13,667 bases of DNA, taken from contig VSOC01000103.1 of NCBI GenBank assembly GCA_009774615.1, positions 1-13,667 of the forward strand. Direction: 5' to 3'. The notes under the pieces were generated by a model, which saw only the letters and a list, made by a program, of their open reading frames with translations, searched no databases and was not told where the DNA came from. Source of the DNA: Lachnospiraceae bacterium. GTDB taxonomy: Bacteria > Bacillota > Clostridia > Lachnospirales > Lachnospiraceae. Positions 8,301-13,667 of the stretch are shown here, in pieces (position 1 is the first letter of the stretch; every line of letters starts with the position of its first letter). Made by a program: the position numbers and the translations under genes.

Positions 8301-11300
8301 TATGATAATCAGGGCAGAGTAATTAACCAGTATTATCTGGACGGAACAAAAAGCGCGCTTACGTATGACTTGAAACAGCGTGAAAATACGGTTTATATTG
8401 AAGCTCTTAATCGAACTGAACGTTATCGGTATAATCAGGATTCTCTGGTGACACATACGTATTTTGATGATGGTTCGCTTGAAGAAGTTAGATATGATGT
8501 ATGGTCGAATCGTATTTATGAAAAAGACAGAAATGGAAACGAAACCTATCGGCAATATAATGCATGTGGGCAGCTGCTGAAGGAAATACTGCCATCTGGA
8601 CAAAGTTGGGAATGTATTTACGATGATAATGGAAATTTGCTGAAAAAGTTCGCTAATACGGGACAGGAAGTGCGGTATACTTATGATTCGTTCGGGTTTT
8701 TAAGTGAAGAATCAGAAAAAATCGAAGAAGGGCATTGGAAATATCATCAGTATGAAAGGGATGCGTATGGGCGAATCATAAAAGAAACGGACAGTCTGGG
8801 CAATACAACAGTCTATACCTATGATGATCGTATCCATCATTTACCGCAGGCATCCAGTGAAGAAAATGCTGTCGGTGAGCGGACTGTTTATACGTATGAT
8901 TCTGCAGGACGCAGGATAAGTATAAGCAATCCATGTCAGACAACGGAACTGCGTTATAACCGCCAGGATTATCTGACCTATGTAAAAGATGGAAATGGGA
9001 ATGAAATTCGAAGAACGTATGACCATATGGGAAATATGACTGCCTATTTACCACCCAATCAGGGAGCGGATGGCGCAGCCTGGATGTACTGTTATGATTT
9101 CTTTGACCGAATGATTGAAGCCAGAGATCCATTAGGAAACAGCTGGAAGCAAGAACGGGATATAGCCGGAAATGTGTTAAGCAAAACAACACCAGAAGGT
9201 CATATAACAAGATATGAATACGATAGTGACAGCCATAAACTGAGGACAATTTATCCTGATGGAAGCATAGAGCGGAATTTTTATGACTGCAAGGGAAACC
9301 TGGTTAAAAAAGTTCGTCCCGCTTATTACAATAAGGAATCCGATGATGGAATGGGAAGTGTTTATACGTATGATTCCATGGATCGCCTTCTTCAAATAAC
9401 AGATGAAGAGGGGTATCGGATAGTTAAGAATACTTATGATAAAGCCGGAAATCTGGTCGAAGAGCAAAATGGGGAAGGAACTACGATTTATCATACCTAT
9501 GACCTTACGGGCAACAGGACAACAACCTGGAGTCCGTTGGAGGAAAATGAAGAAGGAGAAGTTCTGTATCGCATAGTGCAGTATGTGTATGATACAGAAG
9601 GAAATAAAATCCTGGAGCGAAGAGGGTTGGATAAGGTAAGGCTTTGGGAAATTTCTTCTTGTTTCCTGGAATTGCAGTTTTCCTATGATGCCCTGAATCG
9701 GCTGATCCTGGTCAGCGACGGGAGCGGGGCAAGAGCAGCTTATCATTATGACAGCCAGGGGAATAGGACAGAAGAAACCTTTAAAATCAGTGATGAAGTC
9801 GAACAGGTTATTCATTATCAGTATGATGCTGTTGGAAACCTGATAGAGAAGAAGGAGGGGATAGAAGAACGGTTTTTAAAGCCTTCTGGTCAGAAGAGGA
9901 AGGTATGGGCAAAGACATGTTACCGCTATGATAAAAACGGTAATTGTGTGGAAAGTATCAGTCCTAAAGGTTATCGGAGAACCTGGGCATATGACGCATT
10001 AGATCAAGTGATTACTCAGGAAGAATTGGATACAGAAAATGGAATCCATCGAAAGTTCAGCTATTTTTATGATTCGGATGGGGATGTTCTTTGTCAAACG
10101 AATAAAAGTCTACCTGAAGAAACCAGCCGACGTTTTACGTATGACAGTAAAGGACGTTTGACTCACTTTACGGATGAATGCGGGGCGATAACCCGGTTGT
10201 TTTATGATGCAAATGATCGGATAATCAAACTGGTTCAGCCTGAACAGTATAATTCTGCCAGGGACGATGGAAATGGGATAAGCTATGTGTATGACTGCCG
10301 CGATAATATACTACAGGTTATCGGACCGGATGGGGAACTTCTTCAGGAAAATACCTATAACCTATCCGGGACAATAAAAACGGAAGAAACCGGCGGAGTG
10401 ATATTTAACGGTTATGAGTATGACTTAACCGGAAATCCAACCGCATTTTACCAAGGAAAGAATAATGCCCAAAAAGGTATTTCTGCCCAACGTCTGGTTT
10501 ATGATCCATGGGGAAATGTAACCAAAGCTATCGACGGAGAGCAAAACATAACGGAATTTGTTTTGGATGCATGGGGGAGAATTACCGAAATCCACACGCC
10601 TGAAGGAGGGACGGAGCGTTATACCTATGACTATGCAGGGAATATCACCAGCACAACGGATGCAAATGGAGGAACGATTACCTATTGCTACAACAGTATG
10701 GGGCAGGTATATGAGGTCATCGATCAGGAGGGAAATGGCGAGTTTCTTTACTGTGATGAAGAAGGCCGCAGGCAAATGCATATCGACCGGAACGGAAATG
10801 TTGAACGATATCATTATACCATTGACGGGAATGTAAGTTATCAGAGGAGCGAAGATAAAAAAGGCAGATACCCCGTAGTCAACAGGTACATGTATTATCC
10901 CGATGGAAGACTGAAAGAGGCAGACGGCGGAGGAATTACCTATCATTATGACTATACAGAAAATGGCTTTCTTAAAAGGAAATCTACAGCAAAAAAATCT
11001 CTTTTAGAATATGTATATGACAAAAACGGAAATCTATCAATCTTAACGGATGGGAAGGGGGAAAGCTTATACTATAGTTATGATGGATTAAACCGGCTGC
11101 ATCAGGTAAACGAAGGTGAAGGAAAGGAAGCGATTCTGGCCCAATACAGCTATAATTCAGCAGGACAAATACAAAAACTGTATTATGGAAATGGTTTGCA
11201 AACCCAATATAGTTATAGGGATGATGGAAATCTTAGCAGCCTTGTGACGATAACCGCTCAGGGGAAAGTTCTGTTAAATTTTGATTATGCTTATGATAAA

Positions 11301-12677
11301 AATGGAAACTGCACTCAAAAAAGAGGAGAGCGTTATCAGAATACGTATATTTACGACCGGATGCATCGCTTAGTTGAAGCGTCTTATGATGGAAAAAGCG
11401 AACGATATACTTATGACCTGGCAGGAAACCGGTTAAAAAAAGAATCAGAGCAAGGGATAGAAACTTACCATTATAACGTAAAAAACCAACTTATCCATGT
11501 CTATAATAAAGACGGAGGAATACAGTATCATTACGATTACCAGGGAAATCTTCTGGAAGAAAAGGCGAATTGCTGGAAAAAACAATATACATATGATGCC
11601 GCGAACCGTCAACGATGTGTTGTCATAGAAAACTTGGATAACAATATAAAAAATCTTTTCCAACAAAATCAATATGACGCAGAAGGTTTACGTTATGAAG
11701 TAAAGGAAAATGAAAAAAGTTATTATTTCCTGTTTGACCGAGGAGAATTAGCCGAAGAAAACCAGGAAGATAACAATATCCGTTATTTAAGAGGATATCA
11801 GCCAATAGCTTTGGAAAACAGTAGGGATAAAGGATATTTTGTGCAGGATGAAGCGGGAAGTACTTTATTTATCCTGGATAAAGACCATGAAATACAAAAG
11901 ACTTATCGCTACGATGCTTTTGGTGTTATTTTAAAGGAAACAGGAAGTAATGGAGAACTTTTTAATCGCTTGACGTATACCGGGCAGATGTTTGATGGAG
12001 CCACGGGTCAATACTATCTTCGAGCAAGGTTTTATCATCCGGAAATCGGACGCTTTATGCAGGAGGATATGTATAGGGGAGATGGGTTGAACCTATATGC
12101 ATATTGCGCCAATAATCCGGTGATGTATTATGATCCGAGTGGATATGTTGGAATATGTCCCAGAAGAAAAATGCATCCTGGAAAGAAAAAAAGTAATAAA
12201 GGAACATTTTTTGAACAAATGGACTATGATGAAGCTATTAGATATGAGGAGTATTGGTATAATGCTAATGCTAAAAAGTATGCTGAGTTGGTGAATTCAA
12301 ATAAAACGTGGTTATGGGATGATATTAATGGGGGAAACTTTACTTCTGTGGATAAAAAAATTATCAAACAGAGGGCTATTGCTCAAAAGTTAATTCCTGA
12401 TGTATCTTATAAGCCAGGAACTAGATATGCTGATTTTAATGGCGCAAAGCTTGTTAAACGAACAGAAACAGTACCTCAAAGTTTGTGGAAGAGTTCAGAT
12501 AGTGTTCAATTTAATTATCTTAATAAAAAAATTGGAGGACGAATAGTTGGTACGACATGGCATCATACAGAAATGCCAGGACAAATGGAACTTGTTCCGT
12601 TTGGAATACATAATGTTTTTAACCATCAAGGAGGAAGATCTAAAGGACATTGGGCATATAGACCTGAAGGAAGATAA
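5307..12677 (+). CDS. VgrG-RHS polymorphic toxin with C-terminal WHH-type HNH nuclease
   Basis: A 2456-residue giant. I choose ATG 5307, served by AAAGGAGGG (5295-5303), over the in-frame TTG 5274 upstream, which overlaps the DUF4280 gene. Residues 1-370 are a second VgrG-like hub plus OB fold (LLLQYDETDWEF at 147-158, WYCLPEVG from W328). Residues about 385-500 are needle-like strands. Residues 541-586 are a long Gly/Ala/Val hydrophobic stretch, and further hydrophobic helices follow to about 775, a plausible translocation region. DUF6531 begins at DPVDMATGG (D780). Tens of YD repeats (Y-x-Y-D-x-x-G-N/R) fill 840-2200 and should form the RHS cocoon. The core-associated signature runs from 2202 to DPSG (2276-2279), where RHS proteins typically self-cleave. 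Residues 2283-2456 are the toxin: TWHH at 2417-2420, then H2435, N2436, H2440 and H2448 as metal or catalytic candidates, typical of HNH/EndoVII WHH nucleases. The likely target is nucleic acid in a competing cell. Confidence 0.93.
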   Translation: MRKIYQSVWIELPYPVFQITNVRMEMGKNMHTFLQITAVCEEEKWEDIVNYPVEKEKIQAGFLDHELFGIPFFVGRILSATTNYDKGQLTLELLAVSMTYSWNIVRRKRSFQNLDATYDEIIKQVLSAYPGASWISCADTQKKVPGLLLQYDETDWEFLCRLATHFETFLIEEPAGEYGQIYFGMPSFDFGKQMDAQAYHIMQNMAKYQSYTKNVAPEMMLQDNLSWQVVSRQACKLGENVWWKQVSCQITSIIMEVHESELWYLYGLERTKGVKSYYSGNPRISGLSLPAVIKERNGNRLRVQFSIDSAYLPGNNVYFTYAIETTSWYCLPEVGSLVHIYFPNWDETSGIAVHAMRLGGKATSKSVSAKGAVGDKSFSTSDGKAMELMDKKISFVSDEEKLASFTLSSDGSLNMDAVNIALSSDANLRLGSGSVYVGKEVMEVIPEHTIVQSTTGVVGIGIAAFGEEEVTLAEDKGIMLSESDAIYLIASSVLTYDAKQKDPPGIQYSDTELRKEDKSQRETHNAEVFEVREKEAKGKSGVGGIVAGIGLVVSGAGVLALAGVVTVCTGGTALMLGAGATAYLCGTAQIDEGLRDMSKMESGDFSESYNLVRDGMCGKFDNKQAVYNTVMYGSVMIGLGVTLSPLAGEIPAASKEVGLLAGQMLTAGGLSSGVMYLQDVTDGYVDWAWTDYLANFAVSSATAGIGFMAASQLAWFGQNSVQVQLALRNAGNFAPMLIIGAETVVDVGADYVASRMFNQKFDLTMSLLTSLASNIAFSIDPVDMATGGFCLTATDLSLPDLIDESFSLQRIYNSVVPCVGGLGKNWMLGLESRLFIRKEEGCIDAICVDGHAERFSFEDGIWKNRRQGDCRYQLKELPEEKGFVLLYIPEFRQYDYDEGGRLLSIRGHGKTQLTVYYEKSHIRQVVTSAGFVLDFQYEGNLIAEIQDEMGRKIRYKYDEGRLKAVCHVDEGVTTYHYDDKGYISQVIDQNGHAYVQNEYDNQGRVINQYYLDGTKSALTYDLKQRENTVYIEALNRTERYRYNQDSLVTHTYFDDGSLEEVRYDVWSNRIYEKDRNGNETYRQYNACGQLLKEILPSGQSWECIYDDNGNLLKKFANTGQEVRYTYDSFGFLSEESEKIEEGHWKYHQYERDAYGRIIKETDSLGNTTVYTYDDRIHHLPQASSEENAVGERTVYTYDSAGRRISISNPCQTTELRYNRQDYLTYVKDGNGNEIRRTYDHMGNMTAYLPPNQGADGAAWMYCYDFFDRMIEARDPLGNSWKQERDIAGNVLSKTTPEGHITRYEYDSDSHKLRTIYPDGSIERNFYDCKGNLVKKVRPAYYNKESDDGMGSVYTYDSMDRLLQITDEEGYRIVKNTYDKAGNLVEEQNGEGTTIYHTYDLTGNRTTTWSPLEENEEGEVLYRIVQYVYDTEGNKILERRGLDKVRLWEISSCFLELQFSYDALNRLILVSDGSGARAAYHYDSQGNRTEETFKISDEVEQVIHYQYDAVGNLIEKKEGIEERFLKPSGQKRKVWAKTCYRYDKNGNCVESISPKGYRRTWAYDALDQVITQEELDTENGIHRKFSYFYDSDGDVLCQTNKSLPEETSRRFTYDSKGRLTHFTDECGAITRLFYDANDRIIKLVQPEQYNSARDDGNGISYVYDCRDNILQVIGPDGELLQENTYNLSGTIKTEETGGVIFNGYEYDLTGNPTAFYQGKNNAQKGISAQRLVYDPWGNVTKAIDGEQNITEFVLDAWGRITEIHTPEGGTERYTYDYAGNITSTTDANGGTITYCYNSMGQVYEVIDQEGNGEFLYCDEEGRRQMHIDRNGNVERYHYTIDGNVSYQRSEDKKGRYPVVNRYMYYPDGRLKEADGGGITYHYDYTENGFLKRKSTAKKSLLEYVYDKNGNLSILTDGKGESLYYSYDGLNRLHQVNEGEGKEAILAQYSYNSAGQIQKLYYGNGLQTQYSYRDDGNLSSLVTITAQGKVLLNFDYAYDKNGNCTQKRGERYQNTYIYDRMHRLVEASYDGKSERYTYDLAGNRLKKESEQGIETYHYNVKNQLIHVYNKDGGIQYHYDYQGNLLEEKANCWKKQYTYDAANRQRCVVIENLDNNIKNLFQQNQYDAEGLRYEVKENEKSYYFLFDRGELAEENQEDNNIRYLRGYQPIALENSRDKGYFVQDEAGSTLFILDKDHEIQKTYRYDAFGVILKETGSNGELFNRLTYTGQMFDGATGQYYLRARFYHPEIGRFMQEDMYRGDGLNLYAYCANNPVMYYDPSGYVGICPRRKMHPGKKKSNKGTFFEQMDYDEAIRYEEYWYNANAKKYAELVNSNKTWLWDDINGGNFTSVDKKIIKQRAIAQKLIPDVSYKPGTRYADFNGAKLVKRTETVPQSLWKSSDSVQFNYLNKKIGGRIVGTTWHHTEMPGQMELVPFGIHNVFNHQGGRSKGHWAYRPEGR
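12153..12674 (+). other. Exchangeable toxin tip (WHH nuclease domain) within the RHS protein
   Basis: This is the part of the RHS gene downstream of the conserved DPSG motif, encoding residues 2283-2456. It begins with a basic linker (Pro-Arg-Arg-Lys…Lys-Lys-Lys) and ends at the stop with the WHH motif cluster only about 35 residues from the C-terminus. Base composition drops here: my hand count gives 97 G+C in 300 bases at 12181-12480, against 56 in 120 at 12001-12120. This is the pattern expected for an independently acquired toxin module joined to a conserved RHS core. Confidence 0.75.
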
Positions 12678-12716
12678 ATTGTTTTATATTAACACAACTT
12701 TGAAAAGGTGAAACTA

Positions 12717-12779
12717 ATGTTTTGCATATCAATTTACAATGAAAGAAAGGAAAGAAATAATTATGAAATTACAAAATGA
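12717..12779 (+). CDS. Possible 20-codon leader ORF overlapping the immunity gene start
   Basis: An ATG at 12717 sits six bases after AAAGGTG (12704-12710), a better ribosome binding site than the immunity gene itself appears to have. The frame ends at TGA 12777-12779, so it overlaps the proposed immunity start (12763) by 17 bases in another frame. The peptide would be small and basic and begin MFCISIYN. Translation through it could help ribosomes reach the immunity start. It may equally be chance in AT-rich sequence. Confidence 0.2.
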   Translation: MFCISIYNERKERNNYEITK

Positions 12780-13254
12780 AACAATAATAATGCCATTGCC
12801 TGACGATTCTTTAATTGAGTATTTTGAAGATTCTTATGGGCCATTTGTGTTGCCTGAAGATTATAAAATGTTCCTAAAAAAATATAATGGTGTTGTTCCA
12901 GAAACACGAGTATTTGATTTTCATGATTACGAATATGTGGTAGAACAGTTTTTATGTTTATTAGAACGTCCAATTGAAGATCCGATAAATGGTATGTATG
13001 AGATTCGTGTTGTTATGACTCAACTAGATGAACGATTACAAGATGGATTTGATGAAGATGCAACTGGATATCAAGTGGTACCCATTGCAGCGTTATTTGC
13101 AGGTAATTTCCTTTGTTTGGATTACCGGACAAGTGATGTGCCTTCGATTGCTATATGGTTTCATGAAGAATCCGAAGAGTATAGTCCTGAAATGGTAAAA
13201 ATTGCAGATAGTTTTAGCGAATTTTTAGATATGCTGTATGAGTCTGAAGAATAA
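12763..13254 (+). CDS. SUKH (SMI1/KNR4) family immunity protein
   Basis: I choose ATG 12763, giving 163 residues, because AAGGAAAG (12747-12754) lies at a usable distance upstream. An in-frame ATG at 12739 would add eight residues but lacks a ribosome binding site. SUKH hallmarks are present: LPEDYKMFLKKYNG near residues 28-41, a central PIAALFAGNFLCLDYR stretch, an IAIWFHE strand, and the C-terminal SFSEFLDMLYE helix. The protein is strongly acidic, as usual for proteins that bind and block basic nucleases. SUKH proteins are established immunity partners of many polymorphic nuclease toxins, including HNH/EndoVII types, and this gene lies directly behind the WHH tip. It is therefore very likely the cytoplasmic antidote to the RHS nuclease, protecting the producer and its kin. 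The match of this particular pair is inferred from position. Confidence 0.93.
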   Translation: MKLQNETIIMPLPDDSLIEYFEDSYGPFVLPEDYKMFLKKYNGVVPETRVFDFHDYEYVVEQFLCLLERPIEDPINGMYEIRVVMTQLDERLQDGFDEDATGYQVVPIAALFAGNFLCLDYRTSDVPSIAIWFHEESEEYSPEMVKIADSFSEFLDMLYESEE

Positions 13255-13294
13255 TTTGAAAACTTCAAAATAGATTATCAAGGATTTTAATGAC

Positions 13295-13426
13295 ATGATA
13301 TTTGAATTGCAGAAAAAAGTGGTATGATTTATTGATTATCATGATAAATTTAACCAATATATTTATGTGTTAGATAATGATGTTGATGGGCACATATCTT
13401 TTTGAGTAGGATTTGTGCCCAGATAA
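13295..13426 (+). pseudogene. Possible degraded gene fragment downstream of the immunity gene
   Basis: One frame reads from ATG 13295 to TAA 13424-13426 with in-frame stops at 13325-13327 and 13403-13405. The middle block (13328-13402) encodes 25 residues of plausible protein-like composition (FIDYHDKFNQYIYVLDNDVD…). No family is recognisable. It could be a remnant of another toxin or immunity gene, as often lies behind RHS cassettes, or only chance. Confidence 0.2.
13387..13421 (+). repeat. Inverted repeat able to form a hairpin
   Basis: TGGGCACA at 13387-13394 is exactly complementary to TGTGCCCA at 13414-13421, with a 19-base loop. It lies 130 bases after the immunity stop. No T-run follows, so it is a poor candidate for an intrinsic terminator, though it could stabilise the 3' end of the transcript. 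Confidence 0.4.
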
Positions 13427-13502
13427 CAATGAAGTCATTAAAAAGTGCAGAGGATAAAACATTGATAAATGAAGTATATGTATTATGCATTTCTATAACA
13501 TG

Positions 13503-13620
13503 GCAAATCAAAAAACTGCATCCTAAATAGCATGATTTGTCTTTCTAACAAATACAAACAGCGGACATAACTCATGATTTGCTTGCTGTTGACATACAAA
13601 TTTGTGAAAGTTTTAGGATT
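13503..13620. repeat. Cluster of short direct and inverted repeats in the non-coding tail
   Basis: CATGATTTG occurs twice, at 13531-13539 and 13573-13581. GCAAATCA (13503-13510) is the exact inverse of TGATTTGC (13575-13582). ATCCTAAA (13520-13527) is the inverse of TTTAGGAT (13612-13619). ACAAATTTGT at 13596-13605 is a perfect ten-base palindrome. The sequence is very AT-rich, so some of these are expected by chance. No coding frame of useful length crosses this stretch. Confidence 0.35.
13589..13619 (+). promoter_or_regulatory. Candidate promoter with palindrome in the spacer
   Basis: A consensus -35 box TTGACA is at 13589-13594. The best -10 nearby is TAGGAT (13614-13619, four of six matches) at a long 19-base spacing. 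The palindrome ACAAATTTGT (13596-13605) lies between the boxes, where a repressor could bind. A possible gene start follows at 13662. Confidence 0.3.
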
Positions 13621-13661
13621 TGTCCATTTATAGTAGTTAAAATTAGATTAATAAGGAACAT

Positions 13662-13667
13662 ATGATC
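13662..13667 (+). CDS. Possible first codons of a further gene, cut by the window edge
   Basis: ATG at 13662 is preceded by AAGGA (13653-13657), four bases upstream. Only two codons are visible, so nothing can be said of the product. Confidence 0.25.

Noticed and set aside
9177..9815. Long minus-strand open frame (about 212 codons) opposite the RHS repeats
   Set aside because: It lies wholly within the RHS coding sequence, lacks a convincing ribosome binding site, and its composition follows from the antisense of YD repeats.
10425..10946. Minus-strand open frame (about 173 codons) opposite the RHS core
   Set aside because: Antisense shadow of the repetitive RHS gene with no recognisable domain.
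7980..11900. Repeats inside the RHS gene as a tandem DNA repeat or CRISPR-like array
   Set aside because: The periodicity is at protein level (YD repeats with variable spacing). There are no identical DNA repeat units or spacers.
13387..13421. Intrinsic terminator after the immunity gene
   Set aside because: The hairpin has a 19-base loop and no following T-run.
1..13667. tRNA, rRNA, insertion sequence or phage integrase signatures
   Set aside because: I saw no cloverleaf-like structures, transposase or recombinase motifs on either strand.

Overview
The window looks like part of a chromosome from a low-GC Gram-positive bacterium, most likely a clostridial gut-type Firmicute (Lachnospiraceae-like). 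I infer this from AT-rich coding, strong AGGAGG-type ribosome binding sites, GTG/TTG starts and the style of the proteins; I ran no database search. All convincing genes lie on the + strand and are tightly packed, so most of the window reads as one operon.

Layout. Positions 3-764 hold a partial, unrecognised beta-rich protein that may be fibre- or baseplate-like. After an 82-base gap come a small coiled-coil-plus-globular protein (847-1467), a VgrG/Pvc8-type spike protein (1470-2900), a pentapeptide-repeat protein with its own N-terminal domain (2912-3985), an Imm11/DUF1629-like protein (3948-4463) and a cysteine-rich DUF4280 (PAAR-like) spike-tip protein (4493-5296). A giant polymorphic toxin of 2456 residues follows (5307-12677). 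In order it has a second VgrG-like spike, a hydrophobic region, a DUF6531/RHS cage and a C-terminal WHH-type HNH nuclease. A SUKH (SMI1/KNR4) immunity gene (12763-13254) follows it. The last ~410 bases have no intact gene, only a possible gene relic, several short repeats, and a possible promoter and start for the next gene at the window edge.

How the genes may work together. In Gram-negative type VI secretion systems and in extracellular contractile injection systems, VgrG trimers form the spike, PAAR-like proteins sharpen it, adaptor/chaperone proteins load effectors, and RHS proteins cage a toxic C-terminal tip neutralised by a cognate immunity protein. This operon carries a Gram-positive version of that cargo end: two VgrG-like proteins (one fused to the RHS toxin), one PAAR-like cap, candidate adaptors, and a nuclease/immunity pair. 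No sheath, inner-tube or ATPase gene is visible, so which machine fires this spike cannot be told from the window. The main point of interest is a VgrG-RHS-WHH fusion in a presumed monoderm with a dedicated set of unrecognised accessory genes.

The toxin tip (from about 12165) and the immunity gene are clearly more AT-rich than the preceding RHS core, as expected for an exchangeable toxin-immunity cassette.
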